Below are positions 9,367-18,099 of a DNA stretch of 64,000 bases, piece after piece. The stretch is from Pseudalgibacter ostreae (lineage in GTDB: Bacteria; Bacteroidota; Bacteroidia; Flavobacteriales; Flavobacteriaceae). Below the pieces are notes generated by a model that did no database searches, was not told where the DNA came from, and was given only the letters and a program-made list of their open reading frames with translations. Made by a program: the position numbers and the translations under genes. The stretch's first letter is position 1, and every line of letters starts with the position of its first letter. Location: the NCBI RefSeq assembly GCF_042427585.1, contig NZ_JBHMFC010000105.1, forward strand, positions 124,001 through 188,000. The letters are read 5' to 3'.

Positions 9367-10269
9367 TTACCAAAGTTTGGTAGGGTAAACGCCCTGTTCT
9401 TTTAATTCTTCTATTGCTTTTTGAACAATTTCTTTATCTTCTTTATAAGTAACCCCAAACCATTTGGCATTAGATTTCAAAACTTCTACACTAGCTTTTT
9501 CTGATTTCAATATCTCATTGACCACAGAAGGAATATAAAACTCTGCTTTTAAATTATCTTTATTAGCCTCTAAGAACGTTTCAAATAAGGATCCGCCAAA
9601 CTCAAAACACTTAGGCGTAAATCCCCAAAAATTCATGGACACGACCGTTTCACCATCAATAGGGATCATTTTGCCATCGTCATCTTTTCGCTTCAATTCA
9701 CCATCTATTTTTTCGATATGCGTACGCTCTGTCACATCTACCAAATACCCATCTTCATCTACTTGGCACTCCCCTCTAGACACATACCCATGATCGGAAA
9801 CCGTGTTTTTAAGCAAGTAAGCCATCGTATTAAAGTTGTAAGAATTTTTATCTTTTTTCGCTAGAGACTTTGCCATAACCTGAAATGCTTCGGCACCGTA
9901 AAAATCGTCTGCATTAATAATTGCAAAGTTCTCTGTAACAGCATCTTTCGCCATTAAAAGAGCATGACCTGTACCCCAAGGCTTAGTTCTTTCTGAGTTT
10001 ATGTATTTATCAGGAACACTATCCAATTCCTGATACACATAAGCCACTTCTGCTCTACCTTTTAATTTTTTATTAAAAATCGCTTTAAAGTCTTCTTCAA
10101 AACTCTTTCTAATAATAAAAACAAATTTTCCAAACCCAGCCCTAAGAGCATCGTATAGTGAAAAATCGATAATGGTATCGCCTTCTGGAGTAAAGGCGTC
10201 CATCTGTTTTAACCCCCCATACCTACTTCCCATGCCGGCGGCCAATATTACAAGTGTTGGTTTTTCCAT
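9367..10269 (-). CDS. Sugar-1-phosphate nucleotidyltransferase
   Basis: NTP_transferase-fold enzyme of 300 residues. The N-terminal loop LAAGMGSRYGGLKQ (residues 9-22) is the nucleotide-binding signature GxGxRxxxxxxK in a shortened form, and NADDFYG near residue 120 binds the catalytic metal. It is expected to join a sugar-1-phosphate to UTP or a similar nucleotide. As first gene of the operon and next to the NahK-like kinase, the likely substrate is GlcNAc-1-P or GalNAc-1-P, giving a UDP-amino sugar; that assignment is inference. Starts at ATG 10267-10269. Confidence 0.82.
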   Translation of the reverse strand: MEKPTLVILAAGMGSRYGGLKQMDAFTPEGDTIIDFSLYDALRAGFGKFVFIIRKSFEEDFKAIFNKKLKGRAEVAYVYQELDSVPDKYINSERTKPWGTGHALLMAKDAVTENFAIINADDFYGAEAFQVMAKSLAKKDKNSYNFNTMAYLLKNTVSDHGYVSRGECQVDEDGYLVDVTERTHIEKIDGELKRKDDDGKMIPIDGETVVSMNFWGFTPKCFEFGGSLFETFLEANKDNLKAEFYIPSVVNEILKSEKASVEVLKSNAKWFGVTYKEDKEIVQKAIEELKEQGVYPTKLW

Positions 10270-10360
10270 TTTTTTGTATTTTATTTTTTATTTAAAAATC
10301 AAGATCATCGAGAAGACAAAAACATAATGCCTTATTAACCAGCAGAATAAACAAACAAAA

Positions 10361-10389
10361 CAAAGCTAAAATCATTCTACCTCTTACAA
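10361..10389 (-). promoter_or_regulatory. Candidate promoter of amino-sugar operon
   Basis: On the minus strand, TAGCTTTG (10361-10368) matches the Bacteroidota -7 element TAnnTTTG, and TTG (10387-10389) lies 18 bases upstream, close to the usual 19-21. It would give a leader of about 90 bases before the nucleotidyltransferase ATG. The LacI operator-like sites lie roughly 45-85 bp further upstream. Confidence 0.5.
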
Positions 10390-10430
10390 AAATAGAGAAT
10401 GTAATTGGATTAAAAAAGGAAAAAGCAAAA

Positions 10431-10472
10431 ATATGTGTTCGAACACACAAAAAATATGTGTTCGATAACATA
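10431..10472. promoter_or_regulatory. Tandem LacI-type operator
   Basis: Two related sites between the divergent genes. The first is a perfect 14-bp palindrome TGTGTTCGAACACA at 10434-10447 with the central CG typical of LacI-family operators. The second, 10455-10472, is an imperfect palindrome TATGTGTTCGATAACATA (seven of nine pairs). Both contain ATATGTGTTCGA, repeated at 23-bp spacing, so two dimers would sit about two helical turns apart. The second site abuts the lacI-type gene's -33 element. Confidence 0.8.
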
Positions 10473-10473
10473 G

Positions 10474-10503
10474 TTGGAAATTTCAATTGCTTTTATATAT
10501 TTG
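10474..10503 (+). promoter_or_regulatory. Promoter of LacI-family gene
   Basis: TTG at 10474-10476, a 19-base spacer and TATATTTG at 10496-10503: an exact match to the Bacteroidota TTG-N19-TAnnTTTG consensus. Transcription would begin around 10508-10510, at or next to the ATG at 10508, suggesting a leaderless message. Confidence 0.75.
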
Positions 10504-10507
10504 TAAC

Positions 10508-11545
10508 ATGTCTAAAAAATATACCATTCGTGATATTGCCGAGCTAGCAGGTGTTTCTAAAGGCACAGTAGATCGTGTTTTACATAAAAGAGGGAAAGTT
10601 TCGGAAACGGCCCTAAAAAAAGTAACACAAGTACTAAATGAAATAGACTACCACCCCAACCTTATTGCCCGAAATTTAAAAAACAATAAGGCATATACCA
10701 TTTATGTGTTACTTCCAGACCCTAATGAAGATCCTTATTGGGAATCTTGTTTAGAAGGTATTGATACGGTAATGGTAGAATTTGGTGCTTTTGGTATTAA
10801 TATACAACAATTATACTTTAGCCCTACAAACACCCAATCTTTTTTAGATGCTAATGCCTTTATACAACGTGCCGCGCCAGATGGAGTACTTCTAGCGCCC
10901 TTATTTTTTAAAGAGGCAAGAATTGTTTTGCAACACTATGACACCTTAGGCATTACGGTTTTAACATTTAACAACGCCATTAAGTCTACCACCACAAAAA
11001 GTTTTATTGGTCAAGATCTGTATCAAAGTGGGCGCGTTGCTGCTAAATTAATGCACAGCATTACCGATCATGGAGATATTGCCATACTTCATATTGATGA
11101 AAAGTATAAAAATGCGGTATTTATGCAAGAAAAAGAGAAAGGATTTAGAAGTTACTTTAAAGCATGCCCGGATTACAATGTTTTAAAGTGCAAATTGAAA
11201 CATCCTGATTTTGAACTGGTACTTAACAGTTTTATAAAAGACCATCCTAATTTAAAAGGAATTTTTGTTACCACCTCCAAAACCTATCAAGTGGCAGATT
11301 TTATCAAAAAAAACCTTTACAATCATATCGCGCTGGTAGGCTATGATTTGTTAAATGAGAATGTAGCACATTTAAAAGCTGGTACTATAGATTTCTTGAT
11401 CCATCAAAACCCGAAACAACAGGCATATTTTGGGTTGAAATTTTTAGTGGAGTATTTTCTCTTTGAAAAGGAAATTCCAAGTCAATTATTACTGCCAATA
11501 GATATCGTTAATTCTGAAAACGTAAATCCGTTTATGAGACATTAA
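10508..11545 (+). CDS. LacI-family transcriptional regulator
   Basis: DNA-binding repressor of 345 residues when started at ATG 10508; an upstream in-frame TTG at 10487 would add seven residues but lies within the promoter. The N-terminal helix-turn-helix reads TIRDIAELAGVSKGTVDRVLH, followed by the hinge helix with NLIARNLK; the rest is a periplasmic-binding-protein-like sugar-sensing domain. It is divergent from the amino-sugar operon, with tandem operators between them, so it most likely controls that operon and itself in response to an amino sugar or its phosphate. This is the only convincing plus-strand gene in the window. Confidence 0.92.
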   Translation: MSKKYTIRDIAELAGVSKGTVDRVLHKRGKVSETALKKVTQVLNEIDYHPNLIARNLKNNKAYTIYVLLPDPNEDPYWESCLEGIDTVMVEFGAFGINIQQLYFSPTNTQSFLDANAFIQRAAPDGVLLAPLFFKEARIVLQHYDTLGITVLTFNNAIKSTTTKSFIGQDLYQSGRVAAKLMHSITDHGDIAILHIDEKYKNAVFMQEKEKGFRSYFKACPDYNVLKCKLKHPDFELVLNSFIKDHPNLKGIFVTTSKTYQVADFIKKNLYNHIALVGYDLLNENVAHLKAGTIDFLIHQNPKQQAYFGLKFLVEYFLFEKEIPSQLLLPIDIVNSENVNPFMRH

Positions 11546-11572
11546 CGTTTAGTATAAAAGAAATAGGTTAAT

Positions 11573-11610
11573 AAATAAGCCCGTACTAATGGGTTAGTAC
11601 GGGCTTATTT
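11573..11610 (+). terminator. Rho-independent terminator of LacI-family gene
   Basis: A 17-bp perfect inverted repeat (AAATAAGCCCGTACTAA / TTAGTACGGGCTTATTT) with a TGGG loop, followed by a T-rich stretch. It lies 28 bp past the stop codon and the A/T symmetry would let it stop transcripts in both directions. Confidence 0.9.
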
Positions 11611-11944
11611 AATTTGTTTTATATACCGCTAAACGAATACTCCCGAGCACTCGGAAACCTTCTTAATAATTTAAAACAAGTTGCTTTTTGTAAAAGTAAT
11701 AGATTTACCAATTTACAGCTAAATTTAAAATTATGTTTAAAAAAAGTAGCCCTATTATGAACGTGCCTTTATTTAGCTTTGGTTATTGCAAGACGAATAC
11801 TTAGTTAGTTTGTATTTCTCTCGTTTGATTCCATATTTTGGAATTCCATTGCATATTTAATTTTTGAAATTTAATTCGAATTTTTATCGTACTCATAAGT
11901 AAATTTAGCTTTTAAAAGCTTTCCGTTTTCTTTCAATCAAGTGA
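11611..11944. other. Intergenic region between convergent genes
   Basis: Downstream of both the LacI-family gene and the last PUL gene, so no promoter is needed here. I see only small hairpins: CCGAG-CA-CTCGG at 11643-11654 and the palindrome AGCTTTTAAAAGCT at 11907-11920, the latter a possible weak terminator for the PUL operon. No coding or RNA gene recognised. Confidence 0.4.
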
Positions 11945-12604
11945 TTATAGTTTAACCTCTTCCAACTGTAAGAGCCCAAAAGAAGTTGAAGTATGAAAGT
12001 CTGGAGTTTCTGTGTTTGGATCTACCCAAGTAATCCAAGTAGGCTCATAGTTTCCGTTTTCCTGTTTATTGTATTTTGCTCTATAAATACCCGTTTCAAT
12101 AGTGCCCTCTTTTAAAAGGTTCTTTTTAATTAATGAAGCTACACTAATGGCTATCTCAACGGTAAAAAAATCGTTTTGAATATCCGATTTAATTGAGATA
12201 TCTGCTTCAGGCCATTTCCAATTAAAATCAAATACTCTATTAGGTTTCGCTTTAAAATCCATCAAACGAGGTGAAGGGTCTATTTCTAAACAATAATAAG
12301 GATCCAATTGCTTGTTCGACCTAAAAAAAAGCTCTACTCTATCTGAATTATTAATGCTTTTTACTGTATTATCTGCAGTATCTATATGGATATCAGAATC
12401 TTGAACTTTAAAACAAAAAAACACATATGTACCATCCCATAAGGCTTTAAATTCTATTTCCTTTATGTTTTCGTCATCCCACGGAGAGCAAAAATCTGTT
12501 AAACCTGTCGCTTTTTCCCAAAGAGGGTGATCGGCCTTACCATTGATCTTTAGATGATTTTCATCAATTTTTTTAACCCTATACTTTTTTAACTTCGAGT
12601 TCAA
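11945..12604 (-). CDS. CBM9-like carbohydrate-binding protein, TTG start
   Basis: Protein of 219 residues that looks like one CBM9-like (family 9 carbohydrate-binding, DOMON-type) domain: NGKADHPLWEKAT near the start, FKALWDGTYVFFCFKVQDSDIH, NSDRVELFF and the C-terminal TVEIAISVASL are typical. There is no signal peptide and no ATG near the N-terminus; the frame opens at TTG 12602-12604, and an in-frame stop lies six codons upstream. Either it is cytoplasmic, or it has lost its export signal. Similar domains in PUL-linked proteins are usually exported. It is the last gene of the sulfatase operon. Confidence 0.75.
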   Translation of the reverse strand: MNSKLKKYRVKKIDENHLKINGKADHPLWEKATGLTDFCSPWDDENIKEIEFKALWDGTYVFFCFKVQDSDIHIDTADNTVKSINNSDRVELFFRSNKQLDPYYCLEIDPSPRLMDFKAKPNRVFDFNWKWPEADISIKSDIQNDFFTVEIAISVASLIKKNLLKEGTIETGIYRAKYNKQENGNYEPTWITWVDPNTETPDFHTSTSFGLLQLEEVKL

Positions 12605-12663
12605 TTGTCTTGCTTTTTTTTACTGTTAATACTGAATTAAATATTTTAAATATGCTTTAGCTG

Positions 12664-13356
12664 TTAATGTAATTTGATTACCTTGAAATTCTCTATTTCC
12701 ATGTGGTTGTTTACGGTTCTAAATCCAAAATAACCATTCGTGTATGGGTTTTGGTCGTTTATTTCAAAAACAACAACGCCATCTCTACTATAACTTGTGT
12801 AGTTCTTTTTTACCAAAATTTCGATATGCATTTTTTTATTAGCCACAATCATAAATGCCTTATCTGTTAAATCGTGTTCTGGCCGTAATGGCCTATCTAA
12901 ATTCCCATCATATCGCCTAAATCTGGTTTTGGAATTATGATGCCCTCCATAACCTACATAGTACAATTTTAAATGATGATAGTTTGGAAAATGGCCTGCA
13001 CGATGCTCAGATTCTTTAAAAAAATCTTTAGGGTTTCTAGGGTCGTTTGCCATCCAAAAACAATTCATATCTGAAACTCTATCGTAGAGGCCATTATGGT
13101 CTATAATGGTAATATCGTATTCAATTTTAATATGCCCTTCTAGCTTATGTTTAAACCAAACTGTACAGCCTTTAGCATCTATCACTTCCATTTTTCCATT
13201 AGCAACTTCCACTTGGCCTTTGGGTTGTTGTTCTACAACCCAATTTGCGCTGTGACTTAAAACATCATCGTACAAGATTGTTGCTGAATTTTGGCAAGCA
13301 CTAAAATATAAAAAAGTAATTAAAAATAAGATTTTAAATCCGTTTATCTTTTTCAT
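12664..13356 (-). CDS. DUF6250-like lipoprotein
   Basis: Predicted lipoprotein of 230 residues: a short hydrophobic signal ends in FSAC with the lipidated Cys at 21. The rest looks like a beta-sandwich of the concanavalin/laminin-G type with the conserved segment YDRVSDMNCFWMANDP, a GYGGHHNSKTRFRRYDG stretch and a FGFRTVNNHMEIENF ending, the pattern I associate with DUF6250. The His, Arg and Tyr rich centre could bind or cut an acidic sugar, but no activity can be assigned. It lies 60 bp from the CBM9-like gene and 12 bp from a sulfatase, so it is part of the same operon. Confidence 0.75.
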   Translation of the reverse strand: MKKINGFKILFLITFLYFSACQNSATILYDDVLSHSANWVVEQQPKGQVEVANGKMEVIDAKGCTVWFKHKLEGHIKIEYDITIIDHNGLYDRVSDMNCFWMANDPRNPKDFFKESEHRAGHFPNYHHLKLYYVGYGGHHNSKTRFRRYDGNLDRPLRPEHDLTDKAFMIVANKKMHIEILVKKNYTSYSRDGVVVFEINDQNPYTNGYFGFRTVNNHMEIENFKVIKLH

Positions 13357-13367
13357 TGTGTTATAAT

Positions 13368-14801
13368 TTATGGCACTTCCTTAAAAGCACTATTTATTGT
13401 GGCTTTATTAGCATTAACAGCCTCCTGGAGATCACGCAATCTTTTTCTAAGGGTCTTTACTTTTTCAGGGTTTTGCAATGCCAGATTATGAGTTTCTGAT
13501 ATATCATCAGATAAATTGTATAGCTCTACGGTGTTTGCTTCATAAAACTCAATTAATTTCCAGTCCCCTTGCCTGATGGCTGCTCCGGGTGTCCATCCAC
13601 TGGCATGGTAATGAGGATAATGCCAAAAAATATCTTTTCTGTCCAAACTATTCTCTGTAAACAAAGGGCTTAAATCCACACCATCTATTTGTAAGGAGGG
13701 GTTTAATGCCACCTGGGTTTGGGTTAAAATCGTTGGAAAAAAATCATGACTAATTACAGGTTCTGAAACCACTCTACCACCTGCTTTATAATACGCTGGC
13801 TTTATTAGTAGCGGCACACGCACTCCACCTTCATAAAGCCAACCTTTACCAGCTCTTAATGGATGTACGGCTGTGGGTTTTTGATAATTAAGCCCTTCTT
13901 TTATCGTGGTTAGTCCGCCATTATCTGAAGTAAAAATAATGGTGGTATTATCATAAAGGCCTTCCTTTTTTAATTTATCAATTAATCTTCCAACATTTTC
14001 ATCAAGAGCATACACCATGGAGGCATATTCTGGGTTGTTTTGAACGACCCTAGTAATGGCATGTCCCTCTCTTTTTTCGGTAGTTACCAAGCTATCCATG
14101 GTTTTTAGTTTTTCTCTAAACCTAGTGACATGGCGTTTATTTGCTTGTATAGGAGTGTGCACCGTATAATAAGATACATATAATAAAAACGGTTTATCCT
14201 GAATAGTATCTAAAAACTTGATAGACTCATCGGTTAGCCTGTCCGTTAAAAACTCGTTTTTAGGCCCGTCGGTTAAATACGGGTTTTTATATGGAGAATA
14301 GTACCCTCCTGGCGGCTGTCCCATATGGTATCCACCAAGATTTACATCAAAACCTTGATTGTCGGGTAAAAAACCTTCATCTCCTATATGCCATTTTCCA
14401 GCAAAAAAAGTACTGTATCCGTTCGATTTTAAAACTTCAGCAAAAGTAGTTTCATGCAACGGCAGTTCATGCAAATCTTGAGGGCCTAGCAACCTCATGT
14501 CTTGATTGTCGTCACCAGGAATCCAATCGGTAATATTGATATGTGCAGGGTGTTTCCCTGTTAAAATGGATGCCCGAGTAGGCGAACATATAGACGCAGA
14601 AGCATAGGCATCTGTAAACTGGATACTCGTGTTACTTAAAGCATCAATATGGGGTGTTTCGTAAAATGTGCTGCCGGAATAGCCCAAATCGGTCCAGCCT
14701 AGATCATCGACCAGAATAAAAACGACATTTTGCCTTTTTTCTTTCTCTTTACAAGAAAAAATCGACAAAATAAAAATCAGTAAAAGCATCTTGTTTTGCA
14801 T
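13368..14801 (-). CDS. Formylglycine sulfatase (S1), lipoprotein
   Basis: Type I sulfatase of 477 residues. A signal peptide ending IFSC (Cys17) predicts an outer-membrane or periplasmic lipoprotein. The metal site begins VDDLGW with Asp32-Asp33, and the maturation motif CSPTRAS at 72-78 supplies Cys72 for conversion to formylglycine. GKWHIGD and FTSDNGG are the other classic active-site blocks. It removes sulfate esters from a polysaccharide or oligosaccharide; the exact position (2-O, 4-O or 6-O) cannot be read from sequence. One of four sulfatases in this PUL; the next gene upstream is 138 bp away. Confidence 0.93.
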   Translation of the reverse strand: MQNKMLLLIFILSIFSCKEKEKRQNVVFILVDDLGWTDLGYSGSTFYETPHIDALSNTSIQFTDAYASASICSPTRASILTGKHPAHINITDWIPGDDNQDMRLLGPQDLHELPLHETTFAEVLKSNGYSTFFAGKWHIGDEGFLPDNQGFDVNLGGYHMGQPPGGYYSPYKNPYLTDGPKNEFLTDRLTDESIKFLDTIQDKPFLLYVSYYTVHTPIQANKRHVTRFREKLKTMDSLVTTEKREGHAITRVVQNNPEYASMVYALDENVGRLIDKLKKEGLYDNTTIIFTSDNGGLTTIKEGLNYQKPTAVHPLRAGKGWLYEGGVRVPLLIKPAYYKAGGRVVSEPVISHDFFPTILTQTQVALNPSLQIDGVDLSPLFTENSLDRKDIFWHYPHYHASGWTPGAAIRQGDWKLIEFYEANTVELYNLSDDISETHNLALQNPEKVKTLRKRLRDLQEAVNANKATINSAFKEVP

Positions 14802-14939
14802 CTTGTTTTTTTTTGTGACAGCCTAAATTAAAAGTTACATCTGCGTGTATACCTCAAAATATTACACATAGAATTGTTGATTTAAAAGGAGTGCTTTTTA
14901 CAAAACTCCATATTTCTTTAATGTGCCTGACCAAAAGGG

Positions 14940-16538
14940 TTAATTTAGCTCGACTTCATGTTTGTTGGTAAAACCATCCTTTTTTAAGTTTACTAATTTC
15001 TCTCTTAAATCTTTTACTTTTTCAGGAAATTTTTCCGCAAGGTTGTTTTTCTCGTTTGGATCGTTTTTTAAATCGTAAAGCTGTGGTTCCATTTGAAACC
15101 CTGTTTCTATAATAGGTCCCCAAGGTACATATTTTGGTCCCTCTAATGGCTCTATATACTTCCAATGCCCTTCAAGAAAAGACAAAGGCCCCATAAAACT
15201 TTCTTGTACCAACGACGTTCTTCCAATCTTATCATCCCCTAACAAAACACTTAACCTGTCTTGGCTATCAATCACATCGTTTCCAAGCTTCTCAACTCCT
15301 ATAAGTTTTGCAAAAGACCGCAGAAAATCTACTTGGCTAAACAAGGCATTAGAAACCATTCCTTTGTTATTACCATCTGGCCATCGTATAATTAATGGAA
15401 TTTTGCTTCCTCCGTCGTAAGCGCTATATTTCCCTCCACGCATACCTCCTGTGGGTTGGTGATCACCTAATAGTTCTCGTGCACGATCATGATATCCATC
15501 ATCGATTACCGGGCCATTATCACTAGAAAAAACAACGATTGTATTATCCAGAAGATTTTGATCTTTCAATTCTTCCATAATTTGCTTTACCGTCCAATCT
15601 AACTGCAAAATAACATCGCCTCTAGCCCCCATGCTACTTTTCCCTTGAAACATTTTATTCGCTACTCTTGGCACATGGATATCGTGTGTAGAAAGCATTA
15701 AAAAAAAAGGCTGGTTAGTATGTGCTTGAATAAATTTTTTAGATTTATCCACCAACTCCATAGGGATGGTTTCATCATCCCATAAAGCAGCTTTTCCTCC
15801 TTCCATATAACCAATTCTACTAATACCATTTACAATGGTGTTATTATGGCCCTGTGATGGTTTTAAGCTTAACTGTTCTGGGTTTTCTTTTCCTGTGGGC
15901 CAATCTCCTATTTTTTCTTTATAATTAACGTTAATAGGATCATTAGGATCTAAATTTACAATGTGATGGTTCTCAACAAAAACACAAGGCACTCGATCGC
16001 CAGTTGCAGGTATGAGATAGGAATAATCAAAACCGACTTCCAGTGGTCCCGGTGCTATTTTTCCGTTCCAATCCGGACCATCTTCACCTCCTAATCCTAA
16101 ATGCCATTTCCCTACAATACCTGTTTTATAACCTGCGGTTTTAAGCATGCCTGGTAAAGTGGTTCTAGCGGTATCAATCAATAAAGATTGATCTCCTTTT
16201 GCAACACCAGTACCTTTTTTTCTCCAAGCATAATCTCCCGTTAATAAAGAATACCTAGAAGGTGTACATGTGGCAGCCGTGGCATATGCATTATGAAATG
16301 CAATCCCTTCGTTTGCCAAAGCATCTATAGCAGGGGTTTCAATACTAGTAGCCCCAAAACTACTAATATCTCCATAGCCAAGATCATCGGTGTAAATTAA
16401 AACGATATTTGGTTTTTGTTGTTCCTCTTTAGAAATGTTTGCAGTATCTCTATTTTCTGAAGTTTTGTTTTTACAGCCGATTAGCGTATAAATAAGTAAA
16501 AAACTCAATACTAACGTATAATTTTTAAAATTGATCAT
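14940..16538 (-). CDS. Formylglycine sulfatase (S1, perhaps S1_15)
   Basis: Sulfatase of 532 residues from ATG 16536-16538; a start 36 bases upstream is possible but would put twelve charged residues before a good lipoprotein signal ending LIGC (Cys22). TDDLGYGD forms the metal site and CTPSRYS at 91-97 carries the Cys that becomes formylglycine; GKWHLG and FSSDNGP follow. The stretch YLIPATGDRVPCVFVENH and the NLDPNDPI segment resemble the S1_15 group, which includes N-acetylgalactosamine-6-sulfatases of chondroitin PULs; that subfamily call is from memory and tentative. Confidence 0.9.
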   Translation of the reverse strand: MINFKNYTLVLSFLLIYTLIGCKNKTSENRDTANISKEEQQKPNIVLIYTDDLGYGDISSFGATSIETPAIDALANEGIAFHNAYATAATCTPSRYSLLTGDYAWRKKGTGVAKGDQSLLIDTARTTLPGMLKTAGYKTGIVGKWHLGLGGEDGPDWNGKIAPGPLEVGFDYSYLIPATGDRVPCVFVENHHIVNLDPNDPINVNYKEKIGDWPTGKENPEQLSLKPSQGHNNTIVNGISRIGYMEGGKAALWDDETIPMELVDKSKKFIQAHTNQPFFLMLSTHDIHVPRVANKMFQGKSSMGARGDVILQLDWTVKQIMEELKDQNLLDNTIVVFSSDNGPVIDDGYHDRARELLGDHQPTGGMRGGKYSAYDGGSKIPLIIRWPDGNNKGMVSNALFSQVDFLRSFAKLIGVEKLGNDVIDSQDRLSVLLGDDKIGRTSLVQESFMGPLSFLEGHWKYIEPLEGPKYVPWGPIIETGFQMEPQLYDLKNDPNEKNNLAEKFPEKVKDLREKLVNLKKDGFTNKHEVELN

Positions 16539-16627
16539 GGCTTTTATAATTTTATTTTTTTTGGTGATTAACAAATTAGGGTCTTGTTTAATCTTGATAG
16601 CAACATTTTGGATTAAAGCTACCTATA

Positions 16628-18088
16628 TTAAAAGGGTTTATCGAATAAGTCGCTTGAGCTCAGATTGCTTGTAGTTGGCATCACCAACTTTCTCAAAAAC
16701 TTGTTATCTTTCGTTTCTTTACACCAATCTAATAATTTTTGACGGCAATCGTCGATGTTTTCTAAATATGCTTTAGCATTAATCAGGTTGTTCATCTCAT
16801 AAGGATCGTTCTCTAAATCAAAAAATTGTTCCCTATTTTTACCCCAATGGTATAATACATACTTATACTTTTTAGTAACCAAAGCCCGTCCCATAGTACC
16901 ATAAGCATTTTTTCCTTCAAATTTTGTTTCTACTACTACAAACGCTCTGCTGTTGTTTATTGTTTCATTTTCAACAAGGGCTTTTACACTTTTTCCCAAC
17001 AAGCCTTTAGGTTCCGAAATTCCTGCGAAATCGCAGAGGGTTGGGTATAAATCTAATCCGTTAGAAATTAATGCTGTATGTATTCCTCCTTTCGGAATCT
17101 TCATGTCTTTATAATTTATTATAAACGGTACTTTAATACTTTCTTGAAACAAGGCGGTCTTTTGGTTCCAACCATGTGATGCATTACCATCGCCATGGTC
17201 GCTGGTAAAAATAATAATGGTATTATCCCGCATCCCCAAATCATCTATGGCATCTATAATCTTACCAATCTCTTTATCTACTTTTTCTACTAGCCTATAA
17301 TACGTATAGCGATACTGGCGCCAATCTGCTTCTGTATAATTCTGGGTGGGATATACTTTTACTTCCGTATCTTGTTCGAATTGTAATGCTTCTGGAAAGG
17401 TCTCAGACTTTTTAAAATTTACTGGCAATTCGGGAGTTTTATCCACTGGTACAGGAGTTATATTGCCATAGGGCAGCGGCTCATTTCTAGCCCATTCACA
17501 AATGTTATGAGGATTATCAAAAGATGCGACCAAAAAAAACGGTTGCGGATTCTCTTGTCTTGTTTTTAAATAGCCAATACACTTCTCTGCTAAAGGAATA
17601 TCTCCAAATCCTGCTATTTGATCAAAGCCATTACCCTTTGAAACTTCTGCTTCGTGCGCATGCCATTTGCCTCCATAAGCACAATCGTACCCAGCTTCAC
17701 GCATCCAATTTCCTAAGCCTGTTTGCTTGTTTTCAGCAGACATGATATTGTCTCCAGCTTTATTGGAATTAACAGCGATAGTGTGTGGAAGTTTTCCTGT
17801 AAAAATACTTGAGCGTGCAGGGACGCAAAGCGGAAATGTAACGTAAGCATTTTCAAAACGAACTCCTGTTCTGGCCAACTTGTCTAAATTTGGTGTATGC
17901 ACATTGGAATTTCCAGCAATACTTAAGGCTTCTGCTTGATGCTGGTCGGTCATAATCAACACAATATTAGGTCTATCGTTACGTACACTCGTGCTTTTTT
18001 GGGCAACAGAAGCTGTTTCATTTTGCTTACATGATGAAAACAAAATACTCATTATACACACCATAACCATTACATGTTTTCCGTACAT
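16628..18088 (-). CDS. Formylglycine sulfatase (S1), lipoprotein
   Basis: Sulfatase of 486 residues with a lipoprotein signal ending FSSC (Cys20). The metal site reads MTDQHQ, so the second Asp of the common DD pair is Gln, as in a subset of S1 sulfatases. CVPARSS at 88-94 is the formylglycine motif, and GKWHAHE, FTSDHGDGNASHGW and the C-terminal DLENDPYEMNNL follow. The last motif is typical of glycan sulfatases. Substrate position is not assignable by eye. Twelve bases separate it from the DUF4955 gene stop region upstream, consistent with one transcript. Confidence 0.92.
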   Translation of the reverse strand: MYGKHVMVMVCIMSILFSSCKQNETASVAQKSTSVRNDRPNIVLIMTDQHQAEALSIAGNSNVHTPNLDKLARTGVRFENAYVTFPLCVPARSSIFTGKLPHTIAVNSNKAGDNIMSAENKQTGLGNWMREAGYDCAYGGKWHAHEAEVSKGNGFDQIAGFGDIPLAEKCIGYLKTRQENPQPFFLVASFDNPHNICEWARNEPLPYGNITPVPVDKTPELPVNFKKSETFPEALQFEQDTEVKVYPTQNYTEADWRQYRYTYYRLVEKVDKEIGKIIDAIDDLGMRDNTIIIFTSDHGDGNASHGWNQKTALFQESIKVPFIINYKDMKIPKGGIHTALISNGLDLYPTLCDFAGISEPKGLLGKSVKALVENETINNSRAFVVVETKFEGKNAYGTMGRALVTKKYKYVLYHWGKNREQFFDLENDPYEMNNLINAKAYLENIDDCRQKLLDWCKETKDNKFLRKLVMPTTSNLSSSDLFDKPF

Positions 18089-18099
18089 ATGCTTTTTTT

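Noticed and set aside
10292..10486. 64-codon minus-strand frame between the divergent genes
   Set aside because: It covers the operators and promoter of the LacI-family gene, has low-complexity hydrophobic sequence and no family similarity.
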